From positions 1-36,289 of the forward strand of contig QAKK01000021.1 in NCBI GenBank assembly GCA_003343845.1: a stretch of 36,289 bases of DNA, in the 5' to 3' direction. The position numbers were made by a program, and so were the translations under genes. This stretch comes from Oscillospiraceae bacterium (GTDB lineage: Bacteria; Bacillota; Clostridia; Oscillospirales; CAG-272). This document shows, piece by piece, positions 14,959-22,317 of the stretch; position 1 is the stretch's first letter; the number at the start of each line of letters is the position of its first letter. The notes under the pieces were generated by a model that was given only the letters and a program-made list of their open reading frames with translations, made no database searches and was not told where the DNA came from.

Positions 14959-14986
14959 TTTAGGAAGAAAGGCTTTAGGAAGAAAG
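14957..14986 (+). repeat. 15-bp tandem repeat in the transporter leader
   Basis: GCTTTAGGAAGAAAG is present twice head to tail, starting in the last bases of the second operator. It contains a ribosome-site-like AGGAAG, but no credible open frame follows it. The rest of the leader up to 15107 shows no gene. Confidence 0.8.
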
Positions 14987-15107
14987 ATTGTGCGGATTGC
15001 ACAGATTGTTCTGCGCAAAGGCGCGCAGACGCAGACGGTGCGGTCGCGGCGAGCAAGCACGAAAAGCACGGGCAAACGGATTTCACACATGGAAAGAGGG
15101 GTGTGCA

Positions 15108-16613
15108 GTGAATCAGGTCATCTTACGGATGGAACACATCACAAAGCGGTTTCCGGGCGTACTTGCCCTGGATGACTGCCGGCTGACGCTGGCGCGGGGC
15201 GAGGTACACGGGCTGATCGGCGAAAACGGCGCGGGAAAGTCCACGCTGATGAAGGTTCTCTGCGGGATCTACCGAAAAGACGAGGGACAGATCCTGTTTG
15301 AGGACAGGGAAGTTGATTTCGCCAACACGCGCGAATCGCTGCAAAGCGGGATCTGCATGATCCATCAGGAACTGAATCTGATGCCGCATCTGACGGTGGC
15401 GCAGAACATGTACATCAATCGTGAAAACGAGGGGCGACGCTCCTTCTTCGTCCATGACAAGGTGCTGAACGAAAAGGCCGCGCACTACCTGGAAGAGCTG
15501 CATGTGAAAATTCCGCCCACCACGCGGGTGCGTGAGCTTTCGGTGGCCAAGCAGCAGATGGTGGAGATCGCGAAAGCGATCTCGTACAACTCGAAGATCC
15601 TCATCATGGATGAGCCGACGGCGGCGCTGACCGACGAGGAGACCGAAGATCTCTTCCGCGTGGTCGAAAAGCTGAAGGCCTCCGGCATGGCGATTGTCTA
15701 TATCTCCCACCGCATGGACGAGCTGAAGCGCATCTGCGACAAGATCACGATCATGCGTGACGGCCGCTATATCCAGACCTCGCCGATGCAGGAGATCACG
15801 GTCAACGAGATCATCGCCAAGATGGTCGGCCGCGAGGTGGAGACCGATGTGACCAAGACCGAGCGGGCGCTCGGGGAGGATTATATTTTGGAGGTGGATC
15901 ACCTCACCCGCCGCGGCAAGTTTGAGGACGTTTCCTTCAAGCTGCGGCGCGGCGAGATCCTCGGCTTCTCGGGTCTGATGGGCGCGGGACGCACCGAGGT
16001 GGCGCGGGCACTGTTCGGCGCTGATTTGCCGGACAGCGGCACGGTCCGGATCAACGGAAAGCCGGTCCGTATCCGCAACACGACGGCGGCGGTTCACCAC
16101 GGCATCGGGTATCTTTCGGAGGACCGCAAGGCGCTCGGCATTCTCGGGGCGCTGCCTGTTACCGACAACATCGTGATTTCGTCCTACAACCGTTTTTGCT
16201 ACGGTCAAAGCGGCGTTGTCCGCCGCGCGGCCTGCACGTCGGCGGCGGAGGACTACATCGGGCGGCTGCGCATCAAGACGCCGTCCGCGGCACAGAAGAT
16301 CAAGTTCCTCTCCGGCGGCAACCAGCAGAAAGTCATCATTGCAAAGTGGCTGCTCCGCGACTGCGACATCCTGATTTTCGACGAACCGACGCGCGGCATC
16401 GACATCGGTGCGAAAAATGAGATCTACGAGCTGCTGCGGCAGCTGGCGGATGCAGGCAAATCCATCATCATGATCTCCTCCGAGATGGCGGAGATTCTGA
16501 AGCTCAGCGACCGGATCGCGGTCATGAGCGAGGGCAGACTGACCGGCGTGATCGACGGCAGGGATGCAACGCAGGAGTCGGTCATGAAGCTGGCGACGCT
16601 GCGGCAGTCATAG
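15108..16613 (+). CDS. Sugar ABC transporter ATPase, RbsA/MglA type (duplicated ATPase domains)
   Basis: The 501-residue cytoplasmic subunit powers sugar import. The first ATPase half has Walker A GENGAGKST at about 38-46, LSVAKQQMVEIAKA as signature region and Walker B ILIMDEPTAAL at about 164-174. In the second half Walker A is degenerate (GLMGAGRTE, as usual in this family), followed by LSGGNQQKVIIAKW and ILIFDEPTRGIDIG. The start is taken as GTG at 15108, six bases after AGAGGGG; an ATG seven codons later is possible. It is first gene of the operon; the permease starts 11 bases after the stop. Length and order match ribose/galactose-type CUT2 importers, substrate unknown. Confidence 0.93.
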   Translation: MNQVILRMEHITKRFPGVLALDDCRLTLARGEVHGLIGENGAGKSTLMKVLCGIYRKDEGQILFEDREVDFANTRESLQSGICMIHQELNLMPHLTVAQNMYINRENEGRRSFFVHDKVLNEKAAHYLEELHVKIPPTTRVRELSVAKQQMVEIAKAISYNSKILIMDEPTAALTDEETEDLFRVVEKLKASGMAIVYISHRMDELKRICDKITIMRDGRYIQTSPMQEITVNEIIAKMVGREVETDVTKTERALGEDYILEVDHLTRRGKFEDVSFKLRRGEILGFSGLMGAGRTEVARALFGADLPDSGTVRINGKPVRIRNTTAAVHHGIGYLSEDRKALGILGALPVTDNIVISSYNRFCYGQSGVVRRAACTSAAEDYIGRLRIKTPSAAQKIKFLSGGNQQKVIIAKWLLRDCDILIFDEPTRGIDIGAKNEIYELLRQLADAGKSIIMISSEMAEILKLSDRIAVMSEGRLTGVIDGRDATQESVMKLATLRQS

Positions 16614-16624
16614 GAGGCGAAAAC

Positions 16625-17608
16625 ATGAAAAGCACAAAGAAACTTCAAATCGGCGCATCGGGCAACATGCTGCAAAAGGGAATCATCCTGACCAGCCTTG
16701 TGTTGATCATCATCGTATTCACCTGTCTGTCCGACAACTTCTTCACCCTCAGCAACCTTTCCGGCATTCTGCTGGCGACCACGGTCAACGGCATCCTGTC
16801 CATCGGTATCACCTATGTTATGATCGGCGGCGGCTGCGACATCTCGGTCGGCACGAATATGACGCTCTGCGGCGTCATGATGGCGGTCTTCGCCACCACC
16901 ATGCAGCTGCCTATCTGGCTCAGCGTGGTGCTCGGCATCCTGGTCGGCACGCTGGTCGGCCTCATCAACGGCTTCCTGATCGCAAAATGCAAGGTGCCTC
17001 CCTTCATCCAGACGCTCGGTATGATGATGATCTGCAAGGGTCTTGCACTGGTCATCTCGGGGGCGCGCCCGATCTACATGGACAGCATCAAGGGCTATCA
17101 GACCGTGGCGACCGGCTCCTTCATCAAGGAGCTGACCGGCGTCAACATTCCGAACGGCATCTTCATCATGATCGCCATGATGGCGGCCGCATCCTTTCTG
17201 CTCAACAAAACGATCCTCGGCCGTTACTCCTTTGCCATCGGCTCCAATGAGGAGGCGGCGCGCCTCTCCGGCGTCAACGTCATCAAGTGGAAGATCATCA
17301 GCTACGCCCTGTGCGGCATGATGTCCGGCTTTGCGGCCTGGTTCATGACCGCCCGCCTGAACGCGGCACAGCCGAGCACGGGCGCGGGCTACGAGATGGA
17401 CGCAATCGCGGCGTGCATCATCGGCGGCGCTTCCATGAGCGGCGGTGAGGGCAGCGTCAGCGGTACGATCATTGGCGCATTCATCATGAGCGTGCTGATC
17501 AACGGCCTGCGCATCATGTCCGTCCCGTCCGAATGGCAGACGGTGGTGACCGGCGCGGTCGTCATCTTCGCAGTCTATGTGGATATGCTGCGCAGAAAGA
17601 AGCAGTAA
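16625..17608 (+). CDS. Sugar ABC transporter permease, RbsC type
   Basis: The 327-residue integral membrane protein has repeated hydrophobic stretches (about 8-10 membrane segments) and the family pattern: LSNLSGILLATTVNGILSIGITYVMIGGGCDISVG, then GTLVGLINGFLIAKCKVPPFIQTLGMMMICKG, the EAA-like IGSNEEAARLSGVNV loop contacting the ATPase, and GYEMDAIAACIIGGASMSGGEGSVSGTIIGA. AGGAGG precedes the ATG. It forms a channel with the ATPase at 15108 and takes substrate from the binding protein at 17681. The 72-base gap to that gene contains a short TGCCGG/CCGGCA hairpin but no T-run; such hairpins often adjust binding-protein expression. Confidence 0.94.
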   Translation: MKSTKKLQIGASGNMLQKGIILTSLVLIIIVFTCLSDNFFTLSNLSGILLATTVNGILSIGITYVMIGGGCDISVGTNMTLCGVMMAVFATTMQLPIWLSVVLGILVGTLVGLINGFLIAKCKVPPFIQTLGMMMICKGLALVISGARPIYMDSIKGYQTVATGSFIKELTGVNIPNGIFIMIAMMAAASFLLNKTILGRYSFAIGSNEEAARLSGVNVIKWKIISYALCGMMSGFAAWFMTARLNAAQPSTGAGYEMDAIAACIIGGASMSGGEGSVSGTIIGAFIMSVLINGLRIMSVPSEWQTVVTGAVVIFAVYVDMLRRKKQ

Positions 17609-17680
17609 AACACCCGAATTTGTGCCGGGGCACACGGCTTCCGGCATCAAATATAAAAAATCAAAACGGAGGAACCCATC

Positions 17681-18769
17681 ATGAAAAAGAGAGCACTCAT
17701 CGGCGTCCTTGCAGCGCTTCTGTCGCTTAGCTTGCTGGCAGGCTGCGGACAAAAACCCACTCCCCCGTCCACGACGGACGGCGATACGCCCGCGACGACG
17801 GCGTCTTCCGGCGCGGCCGAGGAGCACGGCACGGTCAATTACAATGAAGAACCGACGACCGAGCTCGCCGAGGCGGAGACCGCAAAGCGCAGCTACAAGA
17901 TCGCGTGCCTGACGCGCGGCCTGTACCACAACTACCATCAGTCCGTCAAGGCCGGCCTCGATGCCGCTGCCAAGGACTGCGGCGTCACCTACACCTTCCA
18001 GGGCACCGAAAACGAGACCCAGGTCGATAAGCAGGTTGAAATGCTGTCCACCATCATCGACCAGAAGCCGGATGCCATCATCCTCGGGCCTCTGGACTCC
18101 AAGGCAGTTCTGCCTCAGCTGGAGCGCGCCAAGGAGGCGGGTATCCCGGTCATCATCATTGACCAGCCCGTAGACAGCGATATCCCGATCTGCACCATCA
18201 CCACCTACGGCCACGCCGACGGCGGCCGCTTCATGGCGGACAAGATCAATGAGCTGTTCCCGAACGAGGCGAAGGTTCAGGTTGCGATGATCGCATCCGA
18301 CCAGTACAGCGACTACTCGGTACAGCGCCGCGACGCCTTCATCGAGAAGATCAAGGACTATCCGCAGATCGAGCTTGTAGACATTCAGTATTCCGACGGC
18401 GGTGACCAGCTGAAGGCGGCTGACGGCACCAAGGCCATCATCGAGGCGTATCCGGATCTGAAGGTCATCATCGGCAGCGGCGAGGGCAATGCCGTTGGCG
18501 TGCTGAACGCACTCAAGGAGCTGGGCAAGGAGGGCGACTATGTCGTACTCGGCTTTGACTCCGGCAAGGTGCAGCTTGACGCCATCCACGCAGGCATCGA
18601 GTACGGCACGGAGGCAAGCTTCCCCTACATGATCGGCTATCAGGGCATCGTCAACGCGGTCCGCTATCTGAACGGCGGCACGATCAATGCCAAGATCGAC
18701 ACCAACTACTACTGGGTGGACGGCACGAACATTGATTCGCCCGAGGCACAGCTCAGAGTTTACCAGTAA
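17681..18769 (+). CDS. Sugar-binding lipoprotein, RbsB type
   Basis: The 362-residue protein has a lipoprotein signal (GVLAALLSLSLLAGC, Cys about 21) and a ~45-residue Thr/Ala/Glu-rich linker. The type 1 periplasmic-binding fold follows: YKIACLTRGLYHNYHQSVKAG, QVEMLSTIIDQKPDAIILGP, AKEAGIPVIIIDQPVDSDIP, and GSGEGNAVGVLNALKELG, VVLGFDSG, PYMIGYQGIVNAVRYLNGG. It is related in fold to the sensor domain of the LacI repressor upstream, as usual for such pairs. GGAGG precedes the ATG. It is the ligand-capturing part of the three-gene importer. The ligand may be an aldose or amino sugar, judging only from the operon. Confidence 0.92.
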   Translation: MKKRALIGVLAALLSLSLLAGCGQKPTPPSTTDGDTPATTASSGAAEEHGTVNYNEEPTTELAEAETAKRSYKIACLTRGLYHNYHQSVKAGLDAAAKDCGVTYTFQGTENETQVDKQVEMLSTIIDQKPDAIILGPLDSKAVLPQLERAKEAGIPVIIIDQPVDSDIPICTITTYGHADGGRFMADKINELFPNEAKVQVAMIASDQYSDYSVQRRDAFIEKIKDYPQIELVDIQYSDGGDQLKAADGTKAIIEAYPDLKVIIGSGEGNAVGVLNALKELGKEGDYVVLGFDSGKVQLDAIHAGIEYGTEASFPYMIGYQGIVNAVRYLNGGTINAKIDTNYYWVDGTNIDSPEAQLRVYQ

Positions 18770-18808
18770 AGAAGCAAATACAGCGGCAGAGCGCAAGGAG
18801 GCGCAATT

Positions 18809-19594
18809 ATGAGCAAGGTTATTGATTCGCATTGCCACATTTTCGTCATGAACGGCTATGAGTTCTTCAAGGACAGACCGCTCATGGAGTACATCGACCA
18901 TTTCGGCATGGAGAAAAACGCGGTCATCGCCTGCAACGAGCGCGAAAACGATGAAGTGATCGAGGCGGTGCAGAAGTACCCGGACAAGCTGTTCGGTATC
19001 GCGTATGTCAACGTCCACGACATGGACAACTCGCTTGCAAAGCTGCGGGAGTATGTGAAGCGCGGCATCTTCCGCGGCGTCAAGATGCACCCGTACTGCA
19101 ACGATTTTCAGGTGGACGACCCCGCAATCTTCCCCGTCTACGAGACCTGCATCGAGCTGGACATCCCGGTTCTGTACCACACGGGCTGGCTGAATTTCAG
19201 CGACATTGATGCCAACAACAAGTCGGATAATGTGTACAAGTACAGCTGCATCGGTTTCCCCGTGCAGTTCGGCACGGTCATGGAGAAGTTCCCGGAGCTG
19301 AAGCTCATCTGCGCGCACTTCGGCGGCAACTTCTATCAGGAATTTCTCGGCATGGCCGAGCGCTTCCCGAATCTGTATCTGGACACGGCGTGGCTTGCGC
19401 ACTATGCAGAGCGCATGATGCCGCCGGTCTCGGTGCAGGAGTGGATCGAGCATGCGGTGAAGATCGTCGGCTCGAAACAGATCATCTTCGGCGGCGAAGG
19501 TACCTATCCCATTGACATTGAGAGATGCCGTTTGACGCAGGAAGAAAAAGAGGATATCCTGTACAACAACGCAAAGCGGCTTTACAAGTTCTGA
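18809..19594 (+). CDS. Amidohydrolase-2 family metal-dependent hydrolase
   Basis: The 261-residue cytosolic TIM-barrel protein has the family's metal motifs in order: DSHCHIF at residues 6-12 (HxH), GVKMHPY at about 91-97, YHTGW at about 123, CAHFGG at about 168-173, and FGGEGTYP near the C terminus, where an Asp (FGSD) is more common. Family members are lactonases, decarboxylases or hydratases of sugar acids or ring acids; the exact reaction cannot be read. AAGGAGG precedes the ATG. It sits directly behind the transporter, so a role in using the imported compound is likely. It is not a NagA-type deacetylase by sequence pattern. Confidence 0.85.
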   Translation: MSKVIDSHCHIFVMNGYEFFKDRPLMEYIDHFGMEKNAVIACNERENDEVIEAVQKYPDKLFGIAYVNVHDMDNSLAKLREYVKRGIFRGVKMHPYCNDFQVDDPAIFPVYETCIELDIPVLYHTGWLNFSDIDANNKSDNVYKYSCIGFPVQFGTVMEKFPELKLICAHFGGNFYQEFLGMAERFPNLYLDTAWLAHYAERMMPPVSVQEWIEHAVKIVGSKQIIFGGEGTYPIDIERCRLTQEEKEDILYNNAKRLYKF

Positions 19595-19603
19595 TGATGA
19601 CGG

Positions 19604-19625
19604 CCGGGGCGGGCGACCGCCCCGG
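19604..19625 (+). other. Strong intergenic hairpin without T-run
   Basis: CCGGGGCGG - GCGA - CCGCCCCGG, a 9-bp all-GC stem, nine bases behind the amidohydrolase stop. It lacks a T-run, so it is more likely an mRNA stability or processing element inside the operon than a terminator. Confidence 0.7.
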
Positions 19626-19640
19626 AATTGAAGGAGCGGA

Positions 19641-20276
19641 ATGAAAACAGTATTATGCTTCGGCGACACGAACACCTGGGGCGTCAACCCCGTGGACGAG
19701 AGTCGTCTTGAATTTGAAAAGCGCTGGACAGGTATTCTGACCGAGGAGCTGCGCGGCGAGGCGCGCGTGATCGAGGAGGGGCAGTGCGGCCGCACGACGG
19801 TCTGCGATGACCCGGTCGATCTCTACAAAAACGGGCTCGACTATCTCATGCCCTGCCTGGACAGCCACCGCCCGATCGACGTGGTGGTGGTGATGCTCGG
19901 CACGGTGCAGCTGAAGGGGCGGTTCAACCAGAGCGCGGCGGACATCACGCTCGGCGTGGAACGCATTTTGCAGGCAATCCTGCATTCGGGCTGCGGTGCG
20001 GACGGCAAAGCACCGCGGGTGCTGCTGATCTCACCGATCCGCATCGGCAGGGTCGAGGACAGCCACCTCGCGTCCACCTTCTTCCTCGGCAACAACCGGG
20101 AGCGGCAGGCCGAGATGAAGCCGCTGTACAGCGCGCTGGCCGCGCGCTACGGCGTGGAATTCATGGCGGCGGAGGATCATGCGGCAACCAGTCCGCTCGA
20201 CGGCATCCACATTGATGTGGCGTCGCACCGCACGTTTGCGCTGGCGGTGGCGGAGAAGCTGCGGCAGATGCTTTGA
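19641..20276 (+). CDS. SGNH/GDSL-hydrolase-like protein with altered active site
   Basis: The 211-residue protein has no signal peptide. It has the arylesterase-like SGNH layout: block I FGDTNTWG at 7-14, block II EEGQCGRTTV at about 45-54, block III MLGTVQLKGRFN at 85-96, block V DGIHID with Asp187 and His190. In the family block I is normally GDS with the nucleophilic Ser and block III GTND with an oxyanion Asn. Here the nucleophile position is Thr10 (codon ACG at 19668) and block III reads GTVQ (Val89). Other surroundings are well kept, so this is a specific change and not general decay. AAGGAG precedes the ATG. It is part of the sugar operon; it could be a Thr-nucleophile enzyme or a non-catalytic binding protein. 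Confidence 0.85.
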   Translation: MKTVLCFGDTNTWGVNPVDESRLEFEKRWTGILTEELRGEARVIEEGQCGRTTVCDDPVDLYKNGLDYLMPCLDSHRPIDVVVVMLGTVQLKGRFNQSAADITLGVERILQAILHSGCGADGKAPRVLLISPIRIGRVEDSHLASTFFLGNNRERQAEMKPLYSALAARYGVEFMAAEDHAATSPLDGIHIDVASHRTFALAVAEKLRQML

Positions 20277-20289
20277 GCGGGAAACGGAT

Positions 20290-21045
20290 ATGGAGATTTT
20301 TGTTGACAAAGACTATGCGGCGATGAGCCGCCGCGCGGCCGACATCGTCGCCGCGCGCGTCCGGGAAAAACCGACGCTCGTCCTCGGCCTTGCCACCGGC
20401 TCATCGCCGCTCGGCATGTATGAGAACCTTGCCGCGCAGTATGCGGCGGGTAGCCTCAGCTTCCGGCAGGTGACCGGATTCGGGCTGGACGAATACCGGG
20501 GGCTCACGCGGCGGGACCGACAGTCCTTTTATGCCTATCTGAAGACCAACTTCGCGGATGTGACCGATTTGCCGATCGAGCATCTGCATGTGATCGACGG
20601 CACGGCGGAGGACACGGCACATGCCTGCGCCGAATACGAGAACCGGGTCGTCGCCGCAGGCGGCGTTGACGTGCAGATTCTCGGCATCGGCACGGACGGA
20701 CACATTGGCTTCAATGAGCCGGAAGACTGCTTCTCCGCGCGCACGCACTGCGTGCGGCTTGCGGAGGAGACCATCCGCGCGAACGCCCGCTTCTTTGAAA
20801 AGGCGGCGGACGTGCCGCGCGAGGCGCTGACGATGGGCATCGGTACCATCTTCCGCGCAAGAGAGATCCTGCTGCTGGCCAGCGGGGCCGAAAAAGCGGA
20901 GATCCTGTACGAAACGGTTTACGGCAAGGTGCGTCCCGAGGTTCCGGCAAGCATCCTGCAATTCCATCCGAACACCAAGCTGTTTCTGGATGAGGCGGCG
21001 TATCGGGTCATCCGCGCGGGAAAGCGAGGCGAAACCCATGTATGA
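20290..21045 (+). CDS. nagB: Glucosamine-6-phosphate deaminase (NagB family)
   Basis: The 251-residue protein should convert glucosamine-6-phosphate to fructose-6-phosphate and ammonia. It has TLVLGLATGSSPLGMYENL (phosphate loop), GFGLDEYRGL with the catalytic Asp (about 65-72), GIGTDGHIGFNEPE with the Asp-His pair (about 134-147), LTMGIGTIFRAREILLLASG, and a short C terminus as in Gram-positive NagB. The ribosome site is weak (gcgggaaacggat), suggesting dependence on upstream translation. The gene overlaps the kinase by 8 bases. No nagA gene lies in the operon, so either free amino sugar is imported or the enzyme acts on a related substrate. Confidence 0.92.
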   Translation: MEIFVDKDYAAMSRRAADIVAARVREKPTLVLGLATGSSPLGMYENLAAQYAAGSLSFRQVTGFGLDEYRGLTRRDRQSFYAYLKTNFADVTDLPIEHLHVIDGTAEDTAHACAEYENRVVAAGGVDVQILGIGTDGHIGFNEPEDCFSARTHCVRLAEETIRANARFFEKAADVPREALTMGIGTIFRAREILLLASGAEKAEILYETVYGKVRPEVPASILQFHPNTKLFLDEAAYRVIRAGKRGETHV

Positions 21046-21997
21046 CGTGATTGCGCTCGGCGAGCTGCTGATCGACTTTGCGCCTTACGGCACAAGCGAG
21101 CAGGGCAATGCACTCTTTGAGGTCTGCCCCGGCGGCGCGCCCTGCAACATGCTGGCCATGCTGCAAAAGCTGGGACACAAAACCGCCTTCATCGGCAAGG
21201 TCGGCCGCGATATGTTCGGCGACCTGCTGCGGGAGACGCTTCAGCACCTCGGCATCGACAGCAGCGGTCTCTCTATGGACGAGCAGGTACACACCACGCT
21301 GACCTTCGTCCACAAACTGCCGAACGGCGACCGGGACTTCTCCTTTTACCGCAACCCCGGCGCGGACATGATGCTGACGGCGGACGACGTGCCGACCGAC
21401 CGCATCGCCGCGTCGCGGATCTTCCACTTCGGTACACTCTCCATGACGAGCGACTGCGCTGCCGAAGCAACGGCGCGCGGCATTGCCGCGGCCAAGGCGG
21501 CGGGCTGTCTCTGCTCATTCGACCCGAACCTGCGTCCCCCGCTTTGGGACAGCATGGAGCGGGCCAGGGAAAAAATGCACTACGGATTCGACCAATGCGA
21601 TATATTGAAAATTGCAGACAACGAGCTGCAATTCGCCACGGGCGAGACGGATTTCGACGCGGGCGTGCGTCGGCTGCAAAAGCAGTACGGCATCCCGCTG
21701 ATCCTGCTCACCCTCGGCAAAGACGGCAGCCGCGCCTACTTCGGCGATCTGCGCGTCAATGCACCGGCATTTCTGCACGACAAGGTGGCGGACACCACCG
21801 GCGCGGGCGATACCTTCTGCGCCTGCGCGCTGCACCATGTGCTGGAGCACGGCATGGATTTCACGGCGGAATCGCTCCGTGAAATGCTGACGTTCGCCAA
21901 TGCGGCGGCGTCGCTGATCACCATGCGCAAGGGCGCCATGTGCGCCATGCCCGCGGCGGAGGAGGTTGCAGACCTCGTCCGCACGGCAAGCAACTGA
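21038..21997 (+). CDS. PfkB-family carbohydrate kinase (fructokinase-like)
   Basis: The 319-residue cytosolic sugar kinase begins VIALGELLIDFAP, then GGAPCNMLAMLQKLGHKTAFIGKVGRDMFG (sugar-binding PfkB signature 1), FSFYRNPGADMML, SFDPNLRPPLW, LLTLGKDGSRAYFG, and the C-terminal signature DTTGAGDTFCACAL with the catalytic Asp. The pattern is closest to fructokinases (ScrK-like), but members with other sugars look alike. The start at 21038 lies within the end of nagB (8-base overlap), implying coupled translation. Last gene of the operon, followed by a strong terminator. Together with NagB it probably feeds a phosphorylated sugar into glycolysis. Confidence 0.9.
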   Translation: MYDVIALGELLIDFAPYGTSEQGNALFEVCPGGAPCNMLAMLQKLGHKTAFIGKVGRDMFGDLLRETLQHLGIDSSGLSMDEQVHTTLTFVHKLPNGDRDFSFYRNPGADMMLTADDVPTDRIAASRIFHFGTLSMTSDCAAEATARGIAAAKAAGCLCSFDPNLRPPLWDSMERAREKMHYGFDQCDILKIADNELQFATGETDFDAGVRRLQKQYGIPLILLTLGKDGSRAYFGDLRVNAPAFLHDKVADTTGAGDTFCACALHHVLEHGMDFTAESLREMLTFANAAASLITMRKGAMCAMPAAEEVADLVRTASN

Positions 21998-22027
21998 TTT
22001 TACCCGATTTTTTTCATAGTCTTCCCG

Positions 22028-22073
22028 AAAAAACGAACATGCCCCGCTCCGGCGGGGCATGTTCGTTTTTTTT
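22028..22073. terminator. Rho-independent terminator of the sugar operon
   Basis: CGAACATGCCCCGC - TCCG - GCGGGGCATGTTCG with A-run before and eight Ts after. Between here and the next gene (22074-22317) I see a TTTGCAC-N7-GTGCAAA inverted repeat (22155-22175) and the promoter at 22226. Confidence 0.96.
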
Positions 22074-22225
22074 GCACGGCGGCACGGCATCGGGAATAGG
22101 AATCGGACGGCTGAAACGGCGGATTCGGGAGCAAAATCGTTGAATATGTCGATTTTTGCACAAAAAACGTGCAAATTATTCAGCGAAGTACAAACATTTT
22201 TCACAAATCCGAAAAAATCTTTGTC

Positions 22226-22254
22226 TTGACGGTGTAAAATGTTATTGTTATACT
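22226..22254 (+). promoter_or_regulatory. Promoter of the second secreted protein/peptide cassette
   Basis: TTGACG, 17 bases, TATACT, about 60 bases before the TTG start. No 21-bp TACA repeat upstream. Confidence 0.75.
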
Positions 22255-22317
22255 TAAATGTATAATCAAGTTTCGTACCCAAAAACGGTTGAAGCGAAAG
22301 AAAGGGGATTTCAAGCA

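Noticed and set aside
16424..19795. A very long minus-strand open frame (over 1100 codons) opposite the transporter operon
   Set aside because: It is antisense to genes with clear family motifs, has no ribosome site, and its Arg/His/Asp-rich composition is that of a GC-rich shadow frame.
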